64,000 bases of DNA from Anaeroplasmataceae bacterium (GTDB lineage: Bacteria > Bacillota_I > Bacilli_A > Acholeplasmatales > Anaeroplasmataceae). Positions within the stretch are counted from its first letter, which is position 1, and every line of letters starts with the position of its first letter. The position numbers and the translations under genes were made by a program. The notes under the pieces were generated by a model, which saw nothing but the letters and a program-made list of their open reading frames with translations, had not been told where the DNA came from and searched no databases. Where the stretch lies: positions 1 to 64,000 of the forward strand of contig JAIDZC010000018.1 in NCBI GenBank assembly GCA_029057785.1, read 5' to 3'. Of the stretch, positions 1-10,600 are shown piece by piece.

Positions 1-158
1 TATAGAATGAAGCTATCTCATTCATTTTTTTTGCTGTCCATTGTTCATCTTCTTTGAATCTCAAATCAGGAACATTAATACTTATAACGTTATTATTATC
101 TACATTAGAGTCTATTTTTATTAAAATAGATATTGACTATAAAGGAGGTATAAAAAAT

Positions 159-1085
159 ATGGTCAATAAAACAAAATTTGAAGTCATAGCTGAGCTATGG
201 AAGAAGGACAAGAAGCAATATGTAAAAACATCAACATATTCAGCTTATAGTCTTTTAGTGGATAATCATCTTATCCCAGAGTTTAAAGGAAAGGAGGATA
301 TAACAGAATCTTTAGTGCAGGAATATGTATTAAAAGAATTGAGTAATGGTCTTAATGAGAAAACTATTAAAGACATACTTATAGTTTTAAAAATGATTCT
401 TAAGTTTGGTGTTAAGTATGAAATGATAGAATATCAGCAAATTGATATCAAGTTTCCTACTAATCACGAGAAAAAAGTAGTGGATGTTCTTTCTAGAGAC
501 AATCAAAAAAAATTGATGGAGTATCTCAATGAGAATTTTACATTTAAAAATTTAGGAATTGTTATTTGTCTGTCAGCAGGTTTGCGAATAGGAGAGCTAT
601 GTGCTTTGAAATGGGGAGATATAGATATGGAAGAGTCTGTCATGAGAATTCGTCATACTATTCAAAGAATATACATTACAGACGAAGGAGACAAAAAATA
701 TACAAAAATTTTGATCGATACTCCTAAAACTAAAGAGTCTATTCGAGATATACCTTTGTCAAATTCTTTAATTAAAATATTAAAACCATTATCCAAGGTT
801 GTAAATAAAGAGTATTATGTTTTGACAAACGAAGCAGTTCCAACAGAACCTAGAACATATAGAAACTATTATAAAAGACTTCTTAAAAAATTAGATATTC
901 CTGATATAAAATTTCATGGTTTACGGCATAGTTTTGCTACTAGATGTATTGAGGCAAATAGTGATTATAAGACTGTTAGTGTTATATTAGGACATTCTAA
1001 TATCAGCACTACTTTAAATCTTTATGTGCATCCAAATAAGGAACAAAAAAAGAAATGTATTGATAAAATGCTAAGATCTTTTTAG
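159..1085 (+). CDS. Tyrosine recombinase/phage-type integrase
   Basis: LRIGELCALKWGDID, HGLRHSFATRC, LGHSNISTTLNLYVH motifs; ATG at 159 preceded by AAAGGAGG, so the ORF-track N-terminal extension is probably not translated. Confidence 0.93.
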   Translation: MVNKTKFEVIAELWKKDKKQYVKTSTYSAYSLLVDNHLIPEFKGKEDITESLVQEYVLKELSNGLNEKTIKDILIVLKMILKFGVKYEMIEYQQIDIKFPTNHEKKVVDVLSRDNQKKLMEYLNENFTFKNLGIVICLSAGLRIGELCALKWGDIDMEESVMRIRHTIQRIYITDEGDKKYTKILIDTPKTKESIRDIPLSNSLIKILKPLSKVVNKEYYVLTNEAVPTEPRTYRNYYKRLLKKLDIPDIKFHGLRHSFATRCIEANSDYKTVSVILGHSNISTTLNLYVHPNKEQKKKCIDKMLRSF

Positions 1086-1286
1086 TGAAAATAGAAATTT
1101 TAAAATGCATTAATACTTGCTTTTATAATAAAAACTGTCCAGTAAGGTAAAGAAATATCACTATATTAAATTTTAAATACTTGTGTTTTTATTAAGGTAA
1201 GTTTAGTATAGCAGAACATGTCCTAGCCCTTGCATTTATGCAGGGGCTTTTTAAATACAGGCAAAATTCCTATTTTGGGGGGAGGA

Positions 1287-1324
1287 CTATTTATTTCTTA
1301 GTATCATACTAAGTAGTAAATAAG
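1287..1324. repeat. Imperfect inverted repeat/hairpin (ctatttatttcttagtat-catactaagtagtaaataag)
   Basis: Arms read directly: CTTAGTAT/ATACTAAG core plus flanking TTTA/TAAA. Confidence 0.6.
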
Positions 1325-1732
1325 AGTTACTAGGTTCGGGTTCAAACAGCGAAGAAGACCATAGGTTTCTTCCCATAACTTAAAAAATAAACCAATCTTC
1401 ATTAGACATAAGAAATTTATTTCTCCATATATTTAATAATTTTTTATTTTCTTTTTAAAAACATACTTCACAAAAATAAATTATTTTCTAGTATAGGCTG
1501 AAAAAAGAAAAGGAGAATTTATTCCTATGCTTAACCATAAATCTATCTAGTAAAAAATCAAGGTTTAGTCCTTGCAGTTGAAGGGGGCTATACTAATAGC
1601 CCCCTGAACGCAAACTAAACCACCTTTTAGATATGATGAATTTGATCTATTCTTAAGTCAATATTGAAGAGGTTTAAAACATAGAACAAACTTTCTCCTG
1701 CATAAAATTATTTACAAGAATGGAGAAAGCTT

Positions 1733-1888
1733 ATGCCTAATAAATCAGAATATAAAGTAGAAAGGACCTTTTCAACCAATGGTCCTACCTTACTAGAAAA
1801 AATAATGGAGTATCTTTTTGAACAGGAGGATATAATTATAGATGAATCTAGAATTGAACCACCATCAGAATTTAATAGAAATATATAA
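1733..1888 (+). CDS. Small ORF (MPNKSEYKVERTFSTNGPTLLEKIMEYLFEQEDIIIDESRIEPPSEFNRNI), recombinase-associated accessory peptide?
   Basis: 51-aa ORF, too short for the ORF track, upstream of the serine recombinase remnant. Confidence 0.4.
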   Translation: MPNKSEYKVERTFSTNGPTLLEKIMEYLFEQEDIIIDESRIEPPSEFNRNI

Positions 1889-2561
1889 TGTTGTTATCTA
1901 TTGTTGTCTTTCTAAAGAAGATAGCAAAGGGACAGAATCTAACTCTATTACTAGTCAAAAAGAAAGCCTAACCGATTATGTAAAACGACAAGGATGGTTT
2001 TTACATAAAGTCTACATTGATGATGAATTTTCTGGAGTATTCTTTGATAGACCTGCATTTAAAGATATGATCTCTGATATTGAGAAAGGATATTTAAACT
2101 TTGTCGTAGTCAAAGATTTATCACGTCTAGAAAGAAATTATCTAGACAGTGGATATTACATAGAATAATATTTTCTAGAACACAACATTCGATTTGTTGC
2201 GGTGAATGATTCCCTAGATTCAATAGATGGTGAAAATGATTTTGGACCCTTTAAAAATATTATCAATGAATGGTATGCTAAAGATATATCAAAAAAGATA
2301 AAATTTAGCTTTAACACAAAAGCCAAACAAGGAAACTTAATTCAAGGCTTTGCTCCTTATGGTTATGTTAAAGCTAAAGATTCCTTAGATTTTGAAATTG
2401 ATGAAGAAGCAGCTAAAGTCATCTCATATATTTTCAAAAGCATCTATAATAAAATCCCTGCTAAAGAAGTTATTGATACCTTAAAAAAAATTAGGTCTAT
2501 ATATCAGGATATTATAACTATATTAAAAAGAATGTATGTAAAGAAAAATATGACTACATAA
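1842..2561 (+). pseudogene. Decayed large serine recombinase
   Basis: ORFs 1842-2168 and 2202-2561 are in the same frame, split by one TAA at 2166-2168 (GYYIE*YFLEHNIRFVAVND); resolvase motifs SITSQKESL, VVVKDLSRLERN, NEWYAKDISKKIK; C-terminal DNA-binding part missing. Confidence 0.85.
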
Positions 2562-2627
2562 GTGAGGAAAAGAAATACGCTTGGAATTATTGAAAATTAG
2601 ACAGTATTCTTACAAACGAAATCCATA

Positions 2628-2666
2628 TTGATTATTCTCCTAAAAAGTGATATAATTTAGGAGAAT
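2628..2666 (+). promoter_or_regulatory. Promoter with 11-bp perfect inverted-repeat operator, upstream of fic
   Basis: TTGATT (2628-2633), 17-nt spacer, TATAAT (2651-2656); attctcctaaa (2634-2644)/tttaggagaat (2656-2666). Confidence 0.75.
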
Positions 2667-2688
2667 AAAGAATGGATAGGAGATTGAA

Positions 2689-3741
2689 ATGAGATTTTTT
2701 GATTATAAAAAATTAGAAACAAGAACATGGGATAAGGAAATTCTTAATTATGTTGGTAACATTCATGAATTTAGGGGAAGGCAACAATTATTTATCGAAC
2801 AAAAGCCAGAAGAATTAAATCGCCTTGTAGAGCTTGCCAAAATTCAAAGTACAGAAGCTTCTAATGAAATAGAAGGTATAAGAACTACTAACGCAAGATT
2901 ACACCAGCTAATGAACGATAAAATCACTCCTAAAAACAGGGATGAAAAAGAAATATTAGGATATAGGTATGCTCTCAAATTGATTCATGAGAATTATGAA
3001 TATATCCCAATTAGACCTAATTTCATTTTGCAGTTACATAAAGAGATGTATCAATTTATGGATGTAAATTATGGTGGCAAATTTAAGGATGTGCCAAATG
3101 AAATAGCTGCTCATTATCCAGATGGACATAAGGAGGTTATATTTAAGCCATTAGAGCCTTTTGAGACACCTGCAGCTGTTGAAAGCTTATGTAATGAATA
3201 TAATAAAGCTATTTCCAGTGGCACTGTAGATCCATTAGTAGCAATTCCAGTATTTATTCATGATTTCTTGTGTATTCATCCTTTTAATGATGGTAATGGA
3301 AGAATGTCCAGGCTTTTAACAACATTATTGCTATATAGAAGTGGTTATATGGTTGGAAAATATATATCTCTTGAAAAAAAGATTCAAATAACAAAAGATG
3401 AATATTATGATGCTTTAGAAAAGAGCTCAAAGAGTTGGCATGAAGAAGCAAATAATGATACTGCTTTTGTAAAGTATTTACTTGGAGTAATTCTTGCTTC
3501 CTATAGGGATTTTGAAGAAAGAATCAGATTAACTATGACTACCAAGAAACTATCTGCAAAAGAGATGGTAGAAGTTGCTATAAATAAGAAAATAGGAAAA
3601 TTAACTAAAAGTGATATTATGGAATTATGTCCTGCTATAGCAAGGTCTTCTATCGAAAAAGCTCTAAAAGAATTATGTGAAGAAGGTAAACTTATAAAAC
3701 ATGGTGGTGGACGTTCTACATTTTATTCTCATAAGAGTTAA
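2689..3741 (+). CDS. Fic family protein (AMPylase) with C-terminal winged helix
   Basis: IHPFNDGNGRMSRLL matches HxFx(D/E)GNGRxxR; SNEIEG inhibitory-helix motif; C-terminal helical/HTH-like region. Confidence 0.92.
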   Translation: MRFFDYKKLETRTWDKEILNYVGNIHEFRGRQQLFIEQKPEELNRLVELAKIQSTEASNEIEGIRTTNARLHQLMNDKITPKNRDEKEILGYRYALKLIHENYEYIPIRPNFILQLHKEMYQFMDVNYGGKFKDVPNEIAAHYPDGHKEVIFKPLEPFETPAAVESLCNEYNKAISSGTVDPLVAIPVFIHDFLCIHPFNDGNGRMSRLLTTLLLYRSGYMVGKYISLEKKIQITKDEYYDALEKSSKSWHEEANNDTAFVKYLLGVILASYRDFEERIRLTMTTKKLSAKEMVEVAINKKIGKLTKSDIMELCPAIARSSIEKALKELCEEGKLIKHGGGRSTFYSHKS

Positions 3742-3756
3742 AGGTGGTTTTAGATT

Positions 3757-4956
3757 ATGAAAGAATTATTTCAAATGGTTTTAGAAAATTACATAGATAA
3801 CGAGAAAAAAGTTGATTCGAATTCTAAGATGTATGATCTATTAATTAGAATGCTTCCTTGGAAATTAGAAACGTTTCTTAAAAGATCTGATTTTTGTATT
3901 AAAGGTTCAATGGGAAAGGGAATGAAAACTCCTTATCCCTGGGTTGCTATTATGAATAAATCTATAACTGAAACCACACAAAAGGGTTTATATATAGTTT
4001 ATTTGTTTAAAAGAGATATGAGTGGATTTTATTTAGCATTATCACAAGGAATAACACATTTTGAAAGGTTATATGATTCTAAAAAATATGTATATGCAAT
4101 GAAAGTTTCAAAATATTTTGCCTCACAAATTGAAGACACATCTTTTACAAATAAAAGTATTGTTTTAGGTGATGGGCATCAAGATTTAGGGTATGGCTAT
4201 GAAAGAGCAACTATCATTTCTAAGTATTATTCAAGTAATAATTTTACTAATGAAGAGTTGGAAACTGATTTAAAAGAAATGATAGAAGTTTATGATATGA
4301 TTGTTAAGCATATGGGAAATAACAGATATGATAAAATCATTAAAAATGTTATTTCAGGAGAAGAGAATAGTTTAATCAAAGCTGATGAAGCTATAAAACA
4401 GATAAAAGAAACACTTGCACCTATGGAAATGACGCCTAATCCCCCTTTAAGAAACCTTATAGAAGTTTCTCCTTATATGGATAGAACAAGCAAATTTAAC
4501 CGCATTACCAATCCTAAAGTAAGTAAAACAGATTATTTGAAGAAGAGTATGATTGATGCAAGAAATGGTTTGATAGGTGAAGAATTAGTATTGATTTATG
4601 AAATAGAAAGGTTAAGAAAACTAGGATTACTATGGCATGCTGCAAATGTCAAGTGGTGTTCAATAGAATCAGATGCTTATGGGTATGATATAGAATCTTT
4701 TGATCTAGATACAAATGGAAATGTTATACCTATAAAAATAGAAGTGAAAAGTACTGTTAATAAACTCGATACAGAATTTTTTATTAGCAAGAATGAATTA
4801 GAAACTTCCAGAAAATATAATAATAGCTATTTTATTTACAGAATTTATGATCTTAATTCTTTAACGCCAAAATTTTATAGAGCTTGTGGTGAAATTGAAG
4901 ATAATTTTTTTGTTGATCCCGTATCTTTTAAAGTACACTATAAATATAGTGTTTAA
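3757..4956 (+). CDS. McrB_N (DUF3578)-like + DUF3883 (PD-(D/E)xK-like) protein, putative modification-dependent nuclease
   Basis: N-terminal FCIKGSMGKGMKTPYPWVAIMN and YIVYLFKRDMSGFYLALSQG resemble McrB_N; C-terminal ARNGLIGEELVLIYE...GYDIESF...IKIEVKST resembles DUF3883. Confidence 0.72.
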   Translation: MKELFQMVLENYIDNEKKVDSNSKMYDLLIRMLPWKLETFLKRSDFCIKGSMGKGMKTPYPWVAIMNKSITETTQKGLYIVYLFKRDMSGFYLALSQGITHFERLYDSKKYVYAMKVSKYFASQIEDTSFTNKSIVLGDGHQDLGYGYERATIISKYYSSNNFTNEELETDLKEMIEVYDMIVKHMGNNRYDKIIKNVISGEENSLIKADEAIKQIKETLAPMEMTPNPPLRNLIEVSPYMDRTSKFNRITNPKVSKTDYLKKSMIDARNGLIGEELVLIYEIERLRKLGLLWHAANVKWCSIESDAYGYDIESFDLDTNGNVIPIKIEVKSTVNKLDTEFFISKNELETSRKYNNSYFIYRIYDLNSLTPKFYRACGEIEDNFFVDPVSFKVHYKYSV

Positions 4957-4991
4957 AATAGTAAAAAAATGACTTATTAGGATAATAGCTC

Positions 4992-5290
4992 TTGATTGAA
5001 AAAATCATTTATGTTATAGTATGCATTTAATAAGAGAACAAATTATTAAAGATTTAGTTTTTGCCAAGAAGTTAAGAAAAAGAACCTTTTTTAAGCTTTT
5101 GCATTGCTATAAACTAATATTTTTCTCAAGTGGTTATTGTTGAAAAAATATTGTGAGATTTGAAATTCTAGCTTTTAAAAATAAGAAATGCTGAAGAAAA
5201 ACATTTTTTTAAAACTTGAGAGTTGGGCTAGAAGTGAAATTTATTGTTAAACAAACCGTCAAAAATGTGGATGATTTTTGACGGTTTTCT
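4992..5290 (+). ncRNA. Putative ~265-nt structured intergenic transcript
   Basis: TTGATT (4992-4997)-17 nt-TATAGT (5015-5020) promoter; strong terminator AACCGTCAAAAAT...ATTTTTGACGGTTTT (5254-5287); only a ~40-codon ORF inside. Confidence 0.45.
5254..5290 (+). terminator. Rho-independent terminator
   Basis: Perfect stem AACCGTCAAAAAT/ATTTTTGACGGTT followed by TTCTT. Confidence 0.8.
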
Positions 5291-5440
5291 TATGAACATA
5301 GTCGAATGATGAGAGTACTTGTTAATATTTATTTTGTTTGAATAGAATAGTCATAAAACATTATTATTTAATAATTGAAAAAAATGTAAAATTATGTTAA
5401 AATCATTCTGTTATTTAAATGAAAAGGAGGTAGTATATAT

Positions 5441-6505
5441 ATGAGAGAAAATGACAAATATTTTAAGCAATGGAAAATTAAACAAGATATAAAAAAATTT
5501 GAGATAAATGTATTAAAAAAACAGCAACGTAAAATAAGAAGAAAAGAAAAATTATATTCAAAAAAGGAAGAACAAAATTCGAACTTTGAAAAGAATCTTA
5601 AGGAAGAAACCTTTGTAGTACCAGAAAATTTTAGCATTATCAACAATCCAAATGAGACAATTGATTTTTTCAATAAAATATATAAAGTGATTGATAAAAA
5701 TCCTCAAAAAACAAAGCTTTTTCTAGATATGTCTTCAGTAAATCAAATAACAGTAGATGCACTTATTTATTTGATAGCTTTAATTAAAAATATCAGACAA
5801 ATGTCAACTACTATTTTTGCAGTTGGTGGGAATATGCCTAAAAATGATAAATGTAAGTTATTAGTTAGTGAGTCAGGATTTTTAGATCATGTCCAGGCAA
5901 CCTATATTCCTACTAAATATAATAATAATAAGATTCGAATTAGGTCTGGTGGAAAATTTGAATCAAATATTATAAAAGAGATTATTGATTTTATTTGTGA
6001 AGACAATAAAGCATCTGTCAATATTAATACTAAATCCCTATATACTATAATCGGAGAAATAATGAATAATTCTATTCATCATGCATATGATGAAGATGTG
6101 AAATATGAGCAAAAGTGGCTTATATTTGTAGAAAAAACAAGCACCAAATATAAGTTTACTCTCTTAGATACTGGATTAGGAATTCCGTACACTGTAAATA
6201 AAAAAATTATTTTAGAAAGTTCGTTATTAACAAAAGATTTTAAGTTGCTTGAATCAGCATTAGAAGGGAAAAAATTAAGAACTCAAACTAAGAAATCATA
6301 TAGAGGGAAGGGGTTACCAGAGATTAAGCGCCAAGTATTTAATGGTGTGATAAATAATATGAGTATAATCAGTTGCAAAGCAAGTTGTAAACTTTATGAA
6401 AAGCAAACTAAAATAGAGGGTAATGATTTAAATAGTTCATTAAGAGGAACTTTATATTATTGGGAAATAATTAAAAATGAGGAGGTGCAATATGTTAATA
6501 ATTAA
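5441..6505 (+). CDS. STAS-like + GHKL (HATPase_c) protein
   Basis: GEIMNNSIHHA (N box), DTGLGIP (G1), GKGLPEIK (G2); N-terminal LFLDMSSVNQITVDALIYLIALIK STAS-like. Confidence 0.75.
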   Translation: MRENDKYFKQWKIKQDIKKFEINVLKKQQRKIRRKEKLYSKKEEQNSNFEKNLKEETFVVPENFSIINNPNETIDFFNKIYKVIDKNPQKTKLFLDMSSVNQITVDALIYLIALIKNIRQMSTTIFAVGGNMPKNDKCKLLVSESGFLDHVQATYIPTKYNNNKIRIRSGGKFESNIIKEIIDFICEDNKASVNINTKSLYTIIGEIMNNSIHHAYDEDVKYEQKWLIFVEKTSTKYKFTLLDTGLGIPYTVNKKIILESSLLTKDFKLLESALEGKKLRTQTKKSYRGKGLPEIKRQVFNGVINNMSIISCKASCKLYEKQTKIEGNDLNSSLRGTLYYWEIIKNEEVQYVNN

Positions 6506-6818
6506 TATTGCGAAAGATTTTTCAGAAATACCAGGAGCGCGTTTTAGAGAAGATGGTGAGTATTCTGGGGAAGAATTTAGAGAGGACTACTTGATTCCTA
6601 AATTTGAGGAAGCACTTAAAGCAAAAGAAAAATTATTTATTGATTTTGATGGGGGATATGGATATTTGATTTCATTTTTAGAGGAAGCCTTTGGTGGTTT
6701 AGCTCGAATTTATGATTCGAAAATAGTTTTAAATACGCTTGAATTCAAATCAGAAGAGGAGAAAGCATTAATTGAAAAAGTTCAAAACTATATCAAAAAT
6801 GCAAAAAAAGTACAATGA
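6477..6818 (+). CDS. DUF4325-like (STAS-like) protein
   Basis: IAKDFSEIPGARFREDGEYSGEEFREDYLIPKFEEAL...FIDFDGGYGYLISFLEEAFGGL; overlaps the upstream CDS. Confidence 0.7.
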   Translation: MRRCNMLIINIAKDFSEIPGARFREDGEYSGEEFREDYLIPKFEEALKAKEKLFIDFDGGYGYLISFLEEAFGGLARIYDSKIVLNTLEFKSEEEKALIEKVQNYIKNAKKVQ

Positions 6819-7375
6819 AAAAGAGACATGTTTTATTAATTTGTCTACCTATTTTGATCATACTTATCTTTTCTTTAATTTGGATTTTTTCTAAATTTAA
6901 AAATGATAAATTTTGGGATGCTAATTTCTACGAAATCATATCGGTATTTTTGACTGCATTAATTGGTGTACTTGGATTTGCCATAACAGTGTATATGGTA
7001 ACTGATGTGGAAGAAAAACGGAGATATGTTGATGCGTTAGTTTTAATTTTAGATAAAATAGATGAAATTATTAGCACAGATGACCTTATTCCGCGTGCAA
7101 TTGAACAAGGTAGTCCAGAGTATAAAAAGATGATATCAAGCAAGAGAAATGTGACAAATTATATTGATATTCTTCGAAAGAATTCAGAAGTGTTGAAAAT
7201 TAAAAATGACATTCAATTTATTTTTGATAAATTTCATGAATATGAAATATGTATTGATACTTGTTGTATTTCTAAAGTGATAACTGAAGAGATTTGTGTA
7301 GAATTAGGCAATATTTTAGGACTGATACAAGGTAAGATTTGTGAAGTTAGAGTTTCAATTTATAGCAATAAATAA
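6815..7375 (+). CDS. Two-TM membrane protein with cytosolic C-terminus
   Basis: TM1 VLLICLPILIILIFSLIWIF, TM2 IISVFLTALIGVLGFAITVYMV; overlaps the upstream stop by 4 nt. Confidence 0.6.
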   Translation: MKKRHVLLICLPILIILIFSLIWIFSKFKNDKFWDANFYEIISVFLTALIGVLGFAITVYMVTDVEEKRRYVDALVLILDKIDEIISTDDLIPRAIEQGSPEYKKMISSKRNVTNYIDILRKNSEVLKIKNDIQFIFDKFHEYEICIDTCCISKVITEEICVELGNILGLIQGKICEVRVSIYSNK

Positions 7376-7421
7376 TCTTTCTCTATTTTTTAATTCTTTA
7401 ATCACTAATAATAACATTTAA

Positions 7422-7466
7422 TCAAATAGTCGGGTTGAATATAGAAACAACCCGACTATTTGATTT
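7422..7466 (+). terminator. Terminator after the GHKL/STAS/TM trio
   Basis: caaatagtcgggttg...caacccgactatttg then TTTTTTG. Confidence 0.85.
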
Positions 7467-7481
7467 TTTGTTGTAAATTTT

Positions 7482-7580
7482 TTGAAATGATGGTAAAATC
7501 AATTATACAGTTTTAATTCGAAAAGCCTATTAGTGGTGTTCTACTAGGAAAAATTCGAATTAGAGGAAATAGGCTTATAT
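7482..7580 (+). ncRNA. Putative pseudoknotted 5' leader of the UvrD-nuclease operon
   Basis: TTGAAA...TATACA promoter; interleaved 9-bp stems 7514-7522/7554-7562 and 7523-7531/7568-7576. Confidence 0.5.
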
Positions 7581-7667
7581 ATAGAGCAAGGTAAGTTAAG
7601 ATAGACATAAATGATAGCTAGTTCAATACATAAAAGTGATTGCGGTTCTTTTTATGGGAGGTACATT

Positions 7668-10600
7668 ATGGCACTTTTTTCAATTGTCAAAAGAAAAAAT
7701 AAAAAAGTTAATAAGACTGAAAATATAGAAATTATTTCAAAAAATGAAGAACCTAAAGAGGTAAAACAAATTTTGTCTATCTATGATGAGTATGAAAAAA
7801 TTTTGGGACAAGATAGATTCATATCGAGAAAAGATATGTTATCTTTTTCTTTAAAGTATGAAGAAGATATAAAATTTCTATGTGAACTAGATAAAAGAGA
7901 ATTATTATTAGGTATTTGTAAAGACACTCCTTATGATGAAGTTAAGAATAAATTAAATATTTTAAGAAATATAGATGTGAATATTGAAAAAAGAAATCAT
8001 TATTATGTTGAAAATGAAAAGAATAAGTATAAGTCTTATTTTGATACGATTTTAAATTCATGTGATCCAAACATCTTATTAGATGATGATCAAAGAAATT
8101 GTATTGTTTATGATGAAGATTATTCTTTGGTAATTGCAGGTGCAGGTGCAGGTAAAACTACGACTATCGCTGCCAAGGTGAAATATTTAGTAGATAAAAA
8201 AGGAATACTTCCAGAGGAGATTTTAATTGTTTCATTCACTAATAAGGCAGTAGATGAGTTAAAGGAGAGAGTAAATAAGCAATTGAATATTTCCTGCCCA
8301 ATTACAACTTTTCATTCTGCGGGAATAGCTATAATAAAAAAAGACAAGCCAAATGAAAAAATCCAAGCTGTATCTGAAGGTTTTTTATATGTTGCAGTGA
8401 GAGATTATTTAAAGGATGGAATCAAAATGAATCCATCCTTGATAGATAAAGTGATACTTCTCTTTGGTACATATTTTGAAACTCCATTTCAAGAAGGTAG
8501 TTTAAAAGACTTCTTTACTTATTTATCAAGATCTGATTTTTCTACTATGAAAAGTAATTTAGGCGAATTTAATCAGCAAATAATTGATAAAAGAACTAAA
8601 AAACTTTATACAATTAATGATGAAAGAGTAAGATCTCAGCAAGAAGTACAGATAGCAAACTTTTTATATATAAATAATATTGACTATAAATATGAAGATT
8701 CATACGAATTTAATATGCAGAATAGTGATAAAATTTATACTCCTGATTTTCATATTTTTCAGAACAATTTAAATTATTACGTTGAACATTTTGCTTTATC
8801 ACAAAAAGGAGAAAACTCTAGGTTTACTGAATTTGAAATCCAAAAATATAAGAAAGCTATTAATGACAAAGTAAAACTTCATAGAGCTAAAGGGACAAAC
8901 CTCATATATACTTGGTCTAAATATAATGATGGCAGATCTCTTTTGGAGCATTTAGAAGAGGAACTATGTAAAGCAGGATTCGTTTTAAAAAGAAAATCGA
9001 CAGAAGAAATATTTGATAAGCTAAGTGCTAATGAGGAAAATAAATATATTGCTCCATTAATTAAACTTTTATGTTTATTTATTTCAAATTTTAAAGTTAA
9101 TGGATATAATGAATCTACATTTGCCAAAATGAAGAATGATATGGATAATGTTAGAACTAATCTATTTTTAGATTTAGCTTATGGTGCTTATCTTTTTTAT
9201 CAACAACGACTTTCTACAGCTAATAGAGTAGATTTTTCTGATATGATAAATGAGTCTGCTAGACTACTGCAACAGAAAAAGGAATTAAAAGAAAAATTAC
9301 CTTTTAAATATATAATAGTTGATGAATATCAAGATATTTCAAGGCAACGTTTTGACTTGACAAAAGCTTTGTCTGATGTATGTGATGCAAAAATTGTGGC
9401 GGTTGGGGATGACTGGCAATCTATTTATGCTTTTAGTGGCTCTGATATTACACTCTTTACGCAGTTTAAAGAAAAGATGGGTTATGCAAAAGAATTGAAA
9501 ATTGTAAAGACCTATCGTAATCCTCAAGAAGTGATAGATATAGCAGGTAATTTTGTACAAGAAAATACTTCACAAATAAAAAAGGAATTAATCTCTCCTA
9601 AGCATATTGATAAACCAGTGGTGATTTATTCATATAATGATGATTATCAAGACTTAAAAGAAAAAGGCTTTAAGAATGAGATGGAAGCTAGAGCCAAGAT
9701 GATTGAGGATGTAATAGGAAAAGTGGTATCTTATAATACAGTTGAGGGAAAATCTAAGAAATCATCTATTCTTTTAATTGGGCGATATAATTTTGATGCA
9801 CATAAATTAGGAAATACAAAATATTTTTGTTATGATGAAAATAAAAAAACTATAAGTTCAAATAAATATCCAAATGTCAATATTGAATTCTTAACAGCTC
9901 ATAGTTCAAAAGGACTAGGATATGATAACGTAATTATTATAAATGCAATAGATACTTTATTTGGGTTTCCAGCACAGTTAGAGATTGATCCAGTACTAAA
10001 ACTAGTTATACAAGAAGATTCTGCCATCGAATATGCTGAAGAGAGAAGATTGTTTTATGTTGCAATGACTAGAACCAAAAACAGAGTTTTTATAGTGGCA
10101 CCATCTACAAGACCATCTCAGTTTATTCTAGAGCTAAAAGAAAAATATTCAAAAGTTGAGCTTGTTGGTGAATTAAATCCTAAGTATAAATATATTAATA
10201 ATAAAATTTGTCCTATTTGTGGATATCCATTACAATTGAAATATAATCCAAATTATGGCTTGAGATTATATATGTGTACCAATGAACCGGAAATTTGTGA
10301 ATTTATGACAAACGACATTCATGGAGGTAAAATGGCGATTTGTAAATGTGACTCCTGTAAAGATGGTTATTTGATTGTTAAGCAAAGTAAAACAAATGCA
10401 TATTTTTTAGGATGTACCAACTATTATAGCATAAATTGTACTCGTCAAATTTCTAAAAGTGAATACTATAGAAAGCATAATTTAGTTGATAAAGAATTTG
10501 ATTTAAATGAGTTAATAAATAAGCAAGTCTCAATAAAGAATAATGATAATGAGACTCTAGCAATTCATGATAGTTGTGTTGAAGCAAAGACTGAAATTGA

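Noticed and set aside
1330-1360. Possible tRNA/tmRNA fragment (ggttcgggttcaaac)
   Set aside because: No cloverleaf or pairing arms could be drawn
5392-5673. 93-aa minus-strand ORF opposite the GHKL/STAS gene
   Set aside because: Low-complexity F/S/L-rich translation of A-rich coding DNA
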